DNA from: JAIVJG01 sp964236735
GTDB taxonomy: Bacteria; Acidobacteriota; Blastocatellia; Pyrinomonadales; Pyrinomonadaceae
NCBI GenBank assembly: GCA_964236735.1
Contig: CAXSFM010000013.1
Coordinates: 68,207-132,206, forward strand
Length of the DNA stretch: 64,000 nt
Direction: 5' to 3'
Part shown: positions 16,320 to 25,079 of the stretch, piece after piece
Numbering within the stretch: position 1 is the first letter of the stretch
Layout: every line of letters begins with the position of its first letter
Made by a program: the position numbers and the translations under genes
The notes under the pieces: generated by a model
What the model saw: only the letters and a program-made list of their open reading frames with translations
The model's database searches: none
Told to the model about the DNA's origin: nothing

Positions 16320-17153
16320 TTAACGCTGGAGCAACACGATTGAGCCGCGCCCGTTCGTCGTGTTGAGAGACGCGCCGCCGTCGCCGACCTTGCCGATCAC
16401 TCTGCGCTTGTCGTTGAAGAACTCGAACTGGCCGCGTTCAGCGAAGCCGCCGAGGTCTATGTTGCGCGTGTGCGGCGCGGTCGCCATCAGACGAAAGCCG
16501 GACTCGGCGGTGATGCGAATTTGAATGTTGCCCTGCGTGGATTTGAGTTCGTATGTCCCGCCGCGCATCAAGTCTGCGTCGAAGAGGATGTTGCCCATCG
16601 TGTTTTCAGCCATCACGGTGGTGGCGCGAATGCCCGTCAACTCGATGTCGCCCTCGGTCGAGACGTTGGCGCGCACCATCTCGCCGCGTATGTTGCGAAT
16701 CGTGATGTTGCCGCGCATGGTGCTGATGTCAACGGTGGAATTAACGGGCAGTTGGATCGTAAAGTTGATGTCGCCGATCTCGCCTCGATTGTCGCGCAGG
16801 ACGTTGATGGCGAGGTCTTCGCCGCTCACTTCCGGCGAGACGTGCGCTGCCGACGATTCCATCTCGGCGCTCACCTTAATTCTGTTCTTGTTCCATGCGA
16901 CGACGGTGACAGTGCCGGAGCGATTATTGAGATGAAGCCGGATGTTGGGCTGCGCCGGGTATTCTTTAGAGAAGCGTTTTTGCGCGGAGGCGTCGGGCGC
17001 CGAAGCAACGATGAACAAGAGCGTGAGGCACGCCGCCGCCATCAAACGATGCGCGCGACGCGACTCCTGAACACATCGCGCGGGGCGCGCATAAAAGTTG
17101 TTGAGTAAGGCTTTCATCAAATGTCTTGAATTATCGAGAATGCTTTCTTGCAT
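16320..17153 (-). CDS. Secreted DUF4097-family beta-strand repeat protein
   Basis: This 277-aa protein has a membrane-targeting segment (AHRLMAAACLTLLFIVASAPDASA). It is followed by DUF4097 repeats: LHLNNRSGTVTVVAWNKNRIKVSAEM, TMRGNITIRNIRGEMVRANVSTEGDIELTGI and STQGNIQIRITAESGFRL. The repeating beta-helix-like pattern is characteristic; biochemical function is unknown. The start could also be the ATG at 17117 (MKALLNNF), which shortens the pre-signal region; no clear Shine-Dalgarno site decides. It follows the anti-sigma gene on the same strand and is plausibly part of its regulon. Confidence 0.8.
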   Translation of the reverse strand: MQESILDNSRHLMKALLNNFYARPARCVQESRRAHRLMAAACLTLLFIVASAPDASAQKRFSKEYPAQPNIRLHLNNRSGTVTVVAWNKNRIKVSAEMESSAAHVSPEVSGEDLAINVLRDNRGEIGDINFTIQLPVNSTVDISTMRGNITIRNIRGEMVRANVSTEGDIELTGIRATTVMAENTMGNILFDADLMRGGTYELKSTQGNIQIRITAESGFRLMATAPHTRNIDLGGFAERGQFEFFNDKRRVIGKVGDGGASLNTTNGRGSIVLLQR

Positions 17154-17158
17154 CGAAG

Positions 17159-17198
17159 CGCCCGCGCCGGTTCCGCAAAGTAGCGCGAGGCGCGGGCG
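17159..17198 (-). terminator. GC-rich hairpin after the anti-sigma gene
   Basis: CGCCCGCGCC (from 17159) pairs perfectly with GGCGCGGGCG (to 17198) around a loop of about 20 nt. No T run follows on the minus strand, so it may be an attenuating or RNA-stabilising stem rather than a full terminator. It lies just before the start of the DUF4097 gene. Confidence 0.5.
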
Positions 17199-17245
17199 TT
17201 AACAAACTATCTTATCTGTGCAGCAGCACCGTGCGGATGCCGCTC

Positions 17246-17992
17246 TTACTGATCTCCGAACTCCCTGAGCAATTCGATTTTGTCTCTGAGCGCGGAGTTC
17301 AACATTTCCTCGGCGACTTCATCGTGCGGATTCTGTCGCAGTTCGCCGAGCGATTCGTTGACCGCGTCGTCCAGTACGCTCACGCTCCGCTCGAAAGAGT
17401 CGCGCATACGCGGATTCCAGTTCGCCTTGCGCTGCTCGACGCGCCCCTGCCAGTAAGTGATGTTCGCCTGTTGCGGCTCAAGATATGTCTGCGGGTAAGC
17501 TCCATTGAGCATCACCGCGCGCTGCTGTTGTTGCTCGACGCCTGCCGCACGCGCGTCCCTGTCCGCGCTGACAGTGGATGCACTCATCAAGTGTTGCACG
17601 CCGAGCGTCGTGACGAGCGCGACGGCGACGGCAATCGCTGCGACAGAAGTCGCCATCTGCGGCAGCGTCAACTCCCAACGCTTGTTGAAGAGACGCGGCA
17701 GAAAACCCGCGCGCGCCTGTCTCGCATTTGAAGCCGCGACTGTCGCGTGCCGGAAACTATCTTCGCTCTCAATTGTGTTGCGGATCCGCAGCCACATCGC
17801 GCGTTCATTCGGCGGAGCGATCAACTCGCCGCGCGTCTCATACGCGACGCCGACGATGTCAGCCAACTCGCTACGCACGTCGGCGCAACTCATGCAATCG
17901 TCCAAGTGCGCGCCGAGCGTCGCACGATCTCTCCCGTCGAGCGTGCCGTCGAGATAATCACTGAGCAGTTCCTGGCATTTCTCGCAATTCAT
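17246..17992 (-). CDS. Membrane-bound anti-sigma factor with zinc finger
   Basis: This 248-aa protein begins MNCEKCQELLSDYLDGTL and carries the anti-sigma zinc motif H-x3-C-x2-C (HLDDCMSC, about 29-36). A polar cytoplasmic stretch precedes one transmembrane helix (ATSVAAIAVAVALVTTLGV, about 127-145). The C-terminal part is charged and helical, presumably periplasmic (VERQKANWNPRMRDSFERSVSVLDDAVNESLGEL). Such proteins hold their ECF sigma at the membrane until a signal frees it. AGAGGTGA precedes the ATG. The cognate sigma gene lies 212 bp upstream on the same strand. Confidence 0.9.
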   Translation of the reverse strand: MNCEKCQELLSDYLDGTLDGRDRATLGAHLDDCMSCADVRSELADIVGVAYETRGELIAPPNERAMWLRIRNTIESEDSFRHATVAASNARQARAGFLPRLFNKRWELTLPQMATSVAAIAVAVALVTTLGVQHLMSASTVSADRDARAAGVEQQQQRAVMLNGAYPQTYLEPQQANITYWQGRVEQRKANWNPRMRDSFERSVSVLDDAVNESLGELRQNPHDEVAEEMLNSALRDKIELLREFGDQ

Positions 17993-18204
17993 TTCCCGTC
18001 ACCTCTCACACCCGCGCTCATCAATGTTTCCGCTTATGAAGACGTTGAAGCGTCTCAGACTCTTCGATCTTCATGCGCGCACACTCGCGACGTGCTTCTT
18101 ACTTTCAAACTATGCAAGCCAGTCTCGGGGAGACTCAAGGATTCTTGTGGCATTTGTCGCTTCGCGGGTTTCTTATGGTGAAACCTGAGCGACGTTGTTG
18201 GAAG

Positions 18205-18831
18205 CTATTGAGAAGCTTTCTGTTGCCTCAATAGGGTGCGTAATTTCATACGAGCCTTGTGCAGTTGCGACTTCGACGTGCCGACAGAGCATCCCAACAA
18301 CCTCGCCACCTCTTCGTGCTCGTGCCCCTCCACATCATGCAACACAAACACCGAGCGATAACCGGGGGGAAGTTGCCCCACCGCCTTGTCAAGCGCAATC
18401 CTATCCACCACAGGCATCCGCGCGGGGTCTTCCGTCCCGCGCACGATCTGCACCGGAGTCTCACCATCGTCTGTCGTCTGCTCCATCTTCACTCCGCGTT
18501 TGCGAAAGTGCATCAAGACTTGATTGACCGTTAAGCGATGGAGCCACGTCGTAAAGGCGGACTCACCGCGAAAAGAGCCGATCTTGCGAAAGAGTTGGAT
18601 GAAGACTTCTTGCGCGAGGTCTTCGGCCTCCGCCGTGTTGGCCGTCATGCGAAGGCACAATGAATAGACGCGCCGATTGTGGCGTTCATAAAGCGTCTCG
18701 AACGCAGGCATGTCGCCCGACGCCGCAGCTTGCGCCAACTCGTAGTCCGTGCTCGTCGGCTTGATCACTTTAATCGCCGCCTCACGCTTGCTCGCTTTCT
18801 GCAAAAAAGGAAATGTGGCTATTTCCGCCAT
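18205..18831 (-). CDS. ECF-type RNA polymerase sigma factor
   Basis: A 208-aa group 4 sigma factor. Region 2 (about 35-110) includes FETLYERHNRRVYSLCLRMTANTAEAEDLAQEVFIQLFRKIGSFRGESAFTTWLHRLTVNQVL. Region 4 (about 140-200) includes LPPGYRSVFVLHDVEGHEHEEVARLLGCSVGTSKSQLHKARMKLRTLL. This is an RpoE-like group member; promoter choice cannot be read from sequence. GGGAG precedes the ATG. It pairs with the zinc-finger anti-sigma gene downstream, and with two DUF4097-type envelope proteins as likely targets. Confidence 0.93.
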   Translation of the reverse strand: MAEIATFPFLQKASKREAAIKVIKPTSTDYELAQAAASGDMPAFETLYERHNRRVYSLCLRMTANTAEAEDLAQEVFIQLFRKIGSFRGESAFTTWLHRLTVNQVLMHFRKRGVKMEQTTDDGETPVQIVRGTEDPARMPVVDRIALDKAVGQLPPGYRSVFVLHDVEGHEHEEVARLLGCSVGTSKSQLHKARMKLRTLLRQQKASQ

Positions 18832-19401
18832 TGCTTGCTCCCTCGTCAGGCTCGATGTCGTCTCAATTCCGCACGATTTTATCTGAAAATTAAAAGCAGG
18901 GTCGGGTCAAAAATCTGAAGCCCTTTCGGGCGCTGGTTTGATTGCAATAAGAGTGCCAGATAAAAGACTCATTTGACGCGCAGTTAGTTGTCCGTAGAGG
19001 CATTTTGAGGCAGACTTTCGACCATCTCGGACTAAGTATGACTTAAAGCGTGCAACTCTCTCACTAGACCTACAAAAAAGTCGTATTCAACAGAGACAGT
19101 CAAAGTGAATATTGACAGGCGGAACGGCGAAGCCTACACTCGACCTACTTGGACAATTGATGAGGGAGACTGTACACGCACACTCCCGCAACACTGGGTT
19201 TTGATGCGTGCGAAGAGCCAATTACGTGGCTCTCTACAGATGCAGGCGACTTCCGTGCGCCATCTCCGGGAAATTGAGCCGGGCTTCCGACTCAGCGAAA
19301 GCGCCCCACACAGACCAACGTCTTGTGCGGGGCGATGTCGCGTTCAGGGAACATTTATTCCCCCTCAGACACGTTCAACTTGCCGCTTCTACCCTTCAAC
19401 T
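18832..19401. other. 570-bp stretch without a convincing gene
   Basis: No frame on either strand looks like a protein. It should contain the promoter of the sigma gene on its left side. On its right side is a hairpin that may terminate the PHP-like gene. A short stem GAGCCA/TGGCTC lies near 19209-19227. Confidence 0.5.
19302..19334 (-). terminator. Possible terminator of the PHP-like gene
   Basis: CGCCCCACACA and TGTGCGGGGCG pair with one bulge around a loop of about 10 nt. A short CTTT follows on the minus strand. It lies 70 bp after the stop at 19402. Confidence 0.4.
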
Positions 19402-20631
19402 TCAACGCACGTAAATCGGATTAGAAATAATCCACGGCGCGACATCGAGCGGCTTGCCGAGTTGATCGAGATAGACCTCGACCCGATAGACGCCTTTTTC
19501 GCGCACGACTAATTCCGCGTGCGTCGCGTCTTTCTCCGACTGCACGCCCTGCCCGTCTTTGAGCAGCACGATGCGACTTTTCACGGGCGCATCAACCAGC
19601 AAGCGCACTCCTTCTTCAGCGGGCAAAACAATTTCATCGCCCATGATTTTCTTTTCCGCAGAGGTCGCGGCTGCGAAGCGAAAACCCGCGCTCTCGCCGA
19701 ACAGGTCGAACGCGATAAAGCTGTGTCCCTGTCTAAGCGCGGATGAAAGCGAAGCGGCGTCAAGCGTCTGCCCGCGCTCGATGAGTACGTGATTACGGAC
19801 GAGACGGAAGCTGCGCTCGTAAGGATCGAACTTCACTTCGAGCAACGGCTGTCCGGTCAGTTGACGAAGACTGAGTCCGACGTTGGCGTGCGCGTCGTTG
19901 CCGGCGACGGCGACTGCACGATTCATGTCGCGCGCATTGATGGCATCCCACCTGTTCAGATTCGCTTCCGGCTTTTCGTAGAACGTGGCGAAGAGAAGGT
20001 CGGGATAAGTCCGGTAAGACCACAGGCTGTCGAAGAGCATCCGCGCGTAGTTGATCCTTTTCGTGTTTGTGTAGAGGTTATAGGCTTCGATGCCGTCGAA
20101 GCCGCTCAAGTTCCAGTCTCGCACCTGTTCGGGATATGCGACGAAGACGAGCCTGCCGTCACGTTTCGCTCGCGTGATGATGTCTTGCGCTGTTGATGGA
20201 GTGAGCGTTGAATCGGGCGGCTCGATGCCGGGGATGATGAGCAGGCGCACATCGTCGGAGCCGACGATCTCGCTGCCGTTCAGGAAGAGGACGCCGTCGT
20301 GGACACCCTTGAGCGTCGCCTCCGACGTGTTGACGTGCGCCGCAGGATGCTCTGTCATCACGACGAAGGCGAGGTTGTCCGCGCGCGCCGCCGACACGAT
20401 CTCTTCGAGACGACCCATGCTGTGCCCGCCGAGCATCGAATGGACGTGCATGACGCCCTTGTAATCCGTATAGGCGTCATTGCCGGGCGATGTCGCGGCG
20501 ACGCGCTGCGCGTTGAGCGATTCGATGCCTGCACGCAAACGTCCCAGACGATAACGCCGATAGATGAACGGCGTCTGCGTGAGCAGCACGAGTCCCAGCA
20601 ACCAGAGCGCGATTTTTTTCCAACGCTTCAT
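19402..20631 (-). CDS. Membrane-anchored PHP-like metallo-phosphoesterase
   Basis: This 409-aa protein has a basic start and one N-terminal transmembrane helix (IALWLLGLVLLTQTPFIY). An extracytoplasmic PHP-type domain follows. Metal-ligand text is visible: KGVMHVHSMLGGHSMG (H-x-H), FVVMTEHPAAH, GSEIVGSDDVRLLIIPGIE and GNDAHANVGLSL. A beta-rich C-terminal part (about 280-405) resembles the accessory domain seen in such proteins. PHP enzymes hydrolyse phosphoesters with a multi-metal centre; the substrate is unknown. The start at ATG 20631 gives a clean lysine-arginine/transmembrane start; TTG/GTG codons upstream overlap the Dabb gene. It is 7 bp downstream of that gene. Confidence 0.8.
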   Translation of the reverse strand: MKRWKKIALWLLGLVLLTQTPFIYRRYRLGRLRAGIESLNAQRVAATSPGNDAYTDYKGVMHVHSMLGGHSMGRLEEIVSAARADNLAFVVMTEHPAAHVNTSEATLKGVHDGVLFLNGSEIVGSDDVRLLIIPGIEPPDSTLTPSTAQDIITRAKRDGRLVFVAYPEQVRDWNLSGFDGIEAYNLYTNTKRINYARMLFDSLWSYRTYPDLLFATFYEKPEANLNRWDAINARDMNRAVAVAGNDAHANVGLSLRQLTGQPLLEVKFDPYERSFRLVRNHVLIERGQTLDAASLSSALRQGHSFIAFDLFGESAGFRFAAATSAEKKIMGDEIVLPAEEGVRLLVDAPVKSRIVLLKDGQGVQSEKDATHAELVVREKGVYRVEVYLDQLGKPLDVAPWIISNPIYVR

Positions 20632-20638
20632 GCTGAGT

Positions 20639-20935
20639 TTATTCTTCACTCTCGAAATCAACCGAAGCGATCTGCTCGGTCAGCGAGCGTCCCAACGCGG
20701 CGACAGCAACGTGTTCCGGGTGATCCGTGTAAGTGTCCAGCGCGGCGCGGTCTTTGAACACGGCGACGAGTCCCAGATCATAAGAGCGCGGCAGGTGTAG
20801 CACGTCAAAGCCCGCCGTCAGGCTTTGGACTTCCGGGATGATGCCCGCCAGACGACGCAGCTTCGCGACGTGCTCATCGCGCTGCTCCTGACTGACATCC
20901 GCCAGATATTTCCAAATAACAATGTGCGTCAACAT
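20639..20935 (-). CDS. Dabb (stress-responsive alpha/beta barrel) protein
   Basis: This 98-aa single-domain protein begins MLTHIVIWKYLADVSQEQRDEHVAKLRRLAGIIPEVQSLTAGFDVLHLPRSYDLGLVAVFKDRAALDTYTDHPEHVA, which is a textbook Dabb pattern: dimeric ferredoxin-like fold, conserved H-E-V near DHPEHVA. Functions of bacterial Dabb proteins are mostly unknown. AAGGGGAG precedes the ATG. It is closely followed by the PHP-like gene, so the two are probably translated from one message. Confidence 0.9.
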   Translation of the reverse strand: MLTHIVIWKYLADVSQEQRDEHVAKLRRLAGIIPEVQSLTAGFDVLHLPRSYDLGLVAVFKDRAALDTYTDHPEHVAVAALGRSLTEQIASVDFESEE

Positions 20936-20953
20936 TCAATGACTCCCCTTCCT

Positions 20954-21037
20954 AAAATGATGAATACGGAATGCCGCAATGATGAATAAAATCAAGGATG
21001 CCTTTGTCTTTCATTCATCATTCATCATTCATCATTT
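20954..21037. repeat. Heptamer-type inverted repeat (ATGATGA words)
   Basis: The left arm (20955-20990) contains AATGATGAAT words; the right arm (21011-21037) is a tandem run of TCATTCA/TCATCAT words. It fills the gap between the S9 peptidase stop and the Dabb start. The right arm runs into the TAA of the peptidase gene. Confidence 0.7.
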
Positions 21038-23240
21038 AGTTCAAGTGTTTGTCGAACCACGCGAGCGTGCGTTCGAGCGCGTCCTGCCGGTGCAGGGGTT
21101 CGTGGAAAGAATGGCCTTCGCGCGGGTAACGTGCGAGGACGGCTTCGACGCCGCGCACGCGCAGTGCCGTGTACATCTCTTCGGCTTGCGTGATGTGTAC
21201 GTCGTTATCCTGCTCGCCGTGAATGAACAGCGTCGGCGTGCGCGCGTCTCGCACGTAGCGCAGCGGCGACCAGCGCCAGAGCAGATCGTAATCATCCGAT
21301 GGTAAGCCGCCGAACTCGGCTTGAATTAAGTCCTGATACAAAGACGTGGCGTAAAAGCTGATCAGGTTGCTGACGCTCGCGCGTGCGACGGCAGCGCGGA
21401 AGCGCGGCGTCTGCGTGATCATCCAGTTCGTCATAAATCCGCCATAGGATGCGCCCGTCACGCCCATCCGCTCGCCGTCGAGCCAGGAGAATTTGTTGAG
21501 CGCCTCATCAACGCCGGCCATGAGGTCGCGATAATCGCCGCCGCCCCATTCGCGGTAAGTGCCGTCGGAAAATTTCTGGCCGTAGCCGTTCGAGCCGCGC
21601 GGGTTGATGAAGAGGACGGCGTAGCCACGCGCCGCGTAGGCTTGAAAGATGGCGTCGAAATTTTCGCCGTACATGCCGTGTGGCCCGCCGTGAATGGTGA
21701 CGATGACGGGATAGCGCGCGCTCGCGGCGACGTGAAAGTTCGCGGGCTTCATGAGCCACGCTTGCACGGGCGTGCCGTCAAAACTTTTGTAAGTAAATGT
21801 TTCGGGTTGGACGAGCGCGAGCGAGCGCACGAGCGCGTCGTTGTGCCCGCTTAGTCGCGCGAGAGTGAGGCAGGCGAAAGTTCGCAGGAGCCACACTTCC
21901 GCCGGATGCGTCGGGTCTGTGACGGTCAGGGCGAAGAGGGAATTCCCGCGCGTGTTGAGGCTAAAGCCCGTGATTTGAAACGGTGGGAGTATCGGCGGAG
22001 CCATCAAGGCGCGACACTTATTGCTGGGCAGGATGACGCTGCCGAACGCTTCGGCGACGCGCGAGCCGTCAACGGACGCGCCGTACAGATTCGTGCGCCC
22101 GCGGTCGTTCGCCAGAAAGAAAACCGTCGCGCCATCGGGCGACCAGTGCGGCGCGCGCGCGCGTCGGTCGAGCGAGCCGCTGAGTTCGCGACGGCTGCCG
22201 CTCACGGGGTCTGCGATCCAGACGTGTGCGTCTTCGCTGACGCTGTCAATCGTCGTCACGTCGCGCGTCGTCGCGGTGTAGGCGATGAAGCGTCCATCAG
22301 GCGACCATTGCGGCTCGTACTCGCAGCCTTGCGTCTCCGTCACGCGGCGCGTGCGCGCGTCTGTTGCGCCGACGACGTAGATGTCCGAGTTGTTGCGCGC
22401 ATCCGGGTCTGGCTCGCGGTTCGAGAGAAAAGCGATTTCATCGCCGCGCGGACTCCAGGTCAAAGCGTGGTCGTTGAACGCGCCGGCGGTGAGTTGACGC
22501 GGAGGCGTGGTCGAATCGTCAAGGTCAACGAGCCAGACGTGCGTGCGTAAGCGGTCGGAAAAAGAGGTGCGCGATTTGTACTGGATGCGATCAATGATGC
22601 GCGGGTCGTCACGCTTATCTATTGTTGACGACGATGCACCGCCAGTCGCCGCGCCGCTTGATGATGAAAACGTCGCGTCGCTGCGTTCATCTTCCGTCGC
22701 GGAGATAAACGCGATGCGCCGTCCGTCGGGCGACCACACGAACAGTTCGCCCGCGTAAGGAATGTGAAAATTCGTCTCGCGAACAGCGGCGACGAAGCGC
22801 GGCGTCGCGCGCTCGACCGGCGAGACGAGCCAGATGCCGCTCTGTTTCTCGCGGCTGCCGTAGAAGGCCAGACGCCTGCCGTCGGGCGACCAGCGCGGGC
22901 GCGTGGCGTTCATCCCGGCGGGAAGCGGGATGAGCATCGGGGGAAATCTGCCTTGTCCTACTCCCGACTCCTCACCACCGATGATGATGTCTGCGCGCAC
23001 GAGCCACAGCGAACTGCGACGCTCGTTGCCCTCGTTCGTCGTCACGACGTAAGCGACGAGCGCGCCCGTCGGCGAGATTTGCGCGTCGCTCACGTCAGCC
23101 ACGCGCAGTATGTCGGCGGGCGTCATCCCGCGTCGCGTCTGTGCTGATGAAACACCGACCGCAAGCGATAACAAGACAACGCACGTCAAAGCTCTGATCG
23201 CGTCTTTGTGCCTTTGCGTAAGATTAATTTTATAATCCAT
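21036..23240 (-). CDS. Secreted S9-family serine peptidase (prolyl-oligopeptidase type)
   Basis: This 734-aa protein has a signal peptide (ALTCVVLLSLAVGVSSAQ). Several WD40-like/TolB-type propeller repeats follow (WSPDGRRLAFYGSREKQSGIWLV, WSPRGDEIAFLSNREPD, WSPDGRFIAYTATTR; about 50-430). The C-terminal alpha/beta-hydrolase (about 480-734) has nucleophile Ser598 in GASYGG, the acid in HGEQDNDVH and His in REGHSFHEP. It probably trims oligopeptides in the periplasm. The ATG at 23240 was chosen for GAGGG at 6 bp; another ATG lies 9 codons upstream. The first codons overlap one arm of a repeat, so residues Gln-Arg-His-Lys-Asp are repeat-encoded. Confidence 0.92.
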   Translation of the reverse strand: MDYKINLTQRHKDAIRALTCVVLLSLAVGVSSAQTRRGMTPADILRVADVSDAQISPTGALVAYVVTTNEGNERRSSLWLVRADIIIGGEESGVGQGRFPPMLIPLPAGMNATRPRWSPDGRRLAFYGSREKQSGIWLVSPVERATPRFVAAVRETNFHIPYAGELFVWSPDGRRIAFISATEDERSDATFSSSSGAATGGASSSTIDKRDDPRIIDRIQYKSRTSFSDRLRTHVWLVDLDDSTTPPRQLTAGAFNDHALTWSPRGDEIAFLSNREPDPDARNNSDIYVVGATDARTRRVTETQGCEYEPQWSPDGRFIAYTATTRDVTTIDSVSEDAHVWIADPVSGSRRELSGSLDRRARAPHWSPDGATVFFLANDRGRTNLYGASVDGSRVAEAFGSVILPSNKCRALMAPPILPPFQITGFSLNTRGNSLFALTVTDPTHPAEVWLLRTFACLTLARLSGHNDALVRSLALVQPETFTYKSFDGTPVQAWLMKPANFHVAASARYPVIVTIHGGPHGMYGENFDAIFQAYAARGYAVLFINPRGSNGYGQKFSDGTYREWGGGDYRDLMAGVDEALNKFSWLDGERMGVTGASYGGFMTNWMITQTPRFRAAVARASVSNLISFYATSLYQDLIQAEFGGLPSDDYDLLWRWSPLRYVRDARTPTLFIHGEQDNDVHITQAEEMYTALRVRGVEAVLARYPREGHSFHEPLHRQDALERTLAWFDKHLN

Positions 23241-23316
23241 TGACGACCCTCGATCTGGCGATTTCATTTTCAGTCATTGAAGAAGCCTCGCGCAAAGGCG
23301 CAAAGACGCAAAGACG
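23203..23316. repeat. Inverted repeat (CGCAAAGA words) overlapping a start codon
   Basis: The right arm (about 23292-23316) is a run of CGCAAAG-type words. The left arm (about 23203-23222) is its reverse complement with one mismatch. The left arm lies inside the first codons of the S9 peptidase gene, so the start codon sits in the loop. Confidence 0.7.
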
Positions 23317-23323
23317 TTTGTGA

Positions 23324-24835
23324 TTATGTTTGTTGTAAATGATGTGCGAGGCATCTGTTCAAAAGCTCCCAGACACGCCGGATGTGCGTCTCGTCGGTGC
23401 GGATGTTGCCGATGGCGAGGCGGAGCGAGAGCGCGTCGTGGAGTTTAGTGTGCGAGAGAAAAGCCTCGCCGGTTGAGTTGACCTGATTCATCAATGCTTC
23501 GTTGAGCGCGTCGAGACGTGCAGCGCGCGTGTCGTTCGCTTCACCGGCGACGGGCGGGCAGGCGCGGAAACAGACCGCGCTGAAGGGGACGGGCGCGAGC
23601 AGTTCCCAGTCGGGCGACTCCGTGATGAGCGCGGCGAAAATTTTCGCGAGGCGGCAATGTTCGCGGATGCGCGCGACGAGACCTTCCTGCCCGAAGTAGC
23701 GCATCACCATCCAGAGCTTGAGCGAGCGGAAGCGGCGTCCGAGTTGGACGCCGTAGTCCATTTGATTGTTGACGGTCGCGGCCTCGCCCGTGCGTAAATA
23801 TTCGGGGACGAGCGAGAAGGCGCGGCGCAGAATATCCATGCGGCGGCAGTAAAGCACGGAGAGATCAATCGGCGCGAAGAGCCATTTGTGCGGGTTGGTA
23901 ACGAGCGAGTCGGCGCGCTCGCAACCGTTGAGCGCGGCGCGCAGTTCGGGGACGATGGCGGCTGAACCGGCGTAGGCCGCGTCAACGTGGAGCCAGATTT
24001 TTTCGCGCTCGCAAATGTCTGCGATGAGTGGCACGGGGTCAACGCTCGTCGTCGAGGTCGTGCCGACGGTGGCGACGACGCAGCAGGGAATGATTCCGTC
24101 GCGCCTGTCTTCTTCAATCGCGGCGGCGAGCGCGTCCGGCTTCATGCGGAACTCCGCGTCGGTTGGAACTTTCCGCAAAGCGCGCTGGCCGAGTCCGAGC
24201 GTGATGACGGACTTGTCAACGGACGAGTGCGCCTGCTCCGAGCAATAGACGCGCAGCAACGGCAGGTCAGCGCGCCCGCTCATGCCTTGCTCGCGGATGT
24301 CGAGATCGAGCGACTCGCGCGCGGCGGCGATGGCGTGCATCGTCGAGACGGAGGCGGTGTCGTAGATGATACCGTCGAAGGTGTCAGGCAGTTTCATCAT
24401 CTGGCGCAGCCACGCGAGCGCGACAGTTTCTAATTCAGTGGAAGCGGGCGAGGTGCGCCAGAGCATTCCGTTGACGTTGAAGGCGGCGGCTAAGAGTTCG
24501 CCGAAGATGCCGGGCGCGGACGCCGAGATTGAGAAATATGCGAAGAACGAAGGATGATTCCAGTGCGTGAGCGCGGGCAGGATGAGTCGTTCCACGTCTG
24601 TGAGAATCGCGCTCATCTTTTCGCCTTGGGCGGGCGGCGCGGCGGGAAGTTGCGCGGCGAGTTCGCCGGGTTGAACTTGCGCGAGCACGGGATATTTTTC
24701 TATTCCTTCGAAATAGTCGCCGAGCCAGTCAATAATCTCGTGCCCGTAGCGACGAAAATCTTCCGCGCTCATGTCGCCTTGCGCGGGCGCGTTGTTTTCA
24801 GTCTCGCCTGTGGCAAGTTTCGTCTCTTCTTTCAT
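23324..24835 (-). CDS. PLP-dependent aromatic-L-amino-acid-type decarboxylase
   Basis: This 503-aa group II decarboxylase removes the carboxyl group of an amino acid to give an amine. The PLP site is NPHKWLFAPIDLSVLYCRR with the Schiff-base Lys, preceded by the HVDAAYAGSAAIVPE segment. The N-terminal YGHEIIDWLGDYFEGIEKYPV and ALTHWNHPSFFAYFSISASAPGIFGELL blocks match AADC-like (Trp/Tyr/Phe/DOPA) enzymes more than glutamate decarboxylases. The substrate is not fixed by sequence. The ATG at 24835 has AGGAG at 5 bp; a TTG eight codons upstream is less likely. Two amino-acid permease genes are divergently encoded next to it, which fits an amino-acid/amine exchange role. Confidence 0.92.
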   Translation of the reverse strand: MKEETKLATGETENNAPAQGDMSAEDFRRYGHEIIDWLGDYFEGIEKYPVLAQVQPGELAAQLPAAPPAQGEKMSAILTDVERLILPALTHWNHPSFFAYFSISASAPGIFGELLAAAFNVNGMLWRTSPASTELETVALAWLRQMMKLPDTFDGIIYDTASVSTMHAIAAARESLDLDIREQGMSGRADLPLLRVYCSEQAHSSVDKSVITLGLGQRALRKVPTDAEFRMKPDALAAAIEEDRRDGIIPCCVVATVGTTSTTSVDPVPLIADICEREKIWLHVDAAYAGSAAIVPELRAALNGCERADSLVTNPHKWLFAPIDLSVLYCRRMDILRRAFSLVPEYLRTGEAATVNNQMDYGVQLGRRFRSLKLWMVMRYFGQEGLVARIREHCRLAKIFAALITESPDWELLAPVPFSAVCFRACPPVAGEANDTRAARLDALNEALMNQVNSTGEAFLSHTKLHDALSLRLAIGNIRTDETHIRRVWELLNRCLAHHLQQT

Positions 24836-24920
24836 CGCTGCTCCTGACGCCGCAGACAAACACGCTGGCGAGCATTCGACGCTTGAAACGCGAAGCCATA
24901 GGGCGAGTCATGTCTGAAAA

Positions 24921-24958
24921 TAAAAAAAGCCGGGCGAGCAAAAGCTAACACCGGCTTT
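24921..24958 (-). terminator. Terminator or attenuator upstream of the decarboxylase
   Basis: AAAGCCGG and CCGGCTTT form a stem around a loop of about 19 nt, followed on the minus strand by seven T. No minus-strand gene ends here. The structure lies about 90 bp before the decarboxylase start codon, so it may work as a leader attenuator. Confidence 0.6.
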
Positions 24959-25038
24959 CATGCGCGCACAAGAAGAAGCGGCGGCACATGTCGGGAAGGT
25001 TAGTGAAAAGACACGCTGACATCCCATCTCTTTGCCTT

Positions 25039-25074
25039 CAATTCATCACTCATCATTCATCACTCATCATTTGT
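25039..25074. repeat. Single arm of the CATCACT/CATCATT heptamer repeat
   Basis: Four tandem 7-nt words (TCATCACT, CATCATT alternating). No complementary arm is found within 200 bp on either side, so this is a solitary half element. Confidence 0.65.
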
Positions 25075-25079
25075 TTTGC

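Noticed and set aside
19105..19512. Plus-strand frame of 135 codons
   Set aside because: It runs through a hairpin and into the opposite strand of the PHP-like gene, has no Shine-Dalgarno site and an amino-acid mix typical of non-coding GC-rich DNA.
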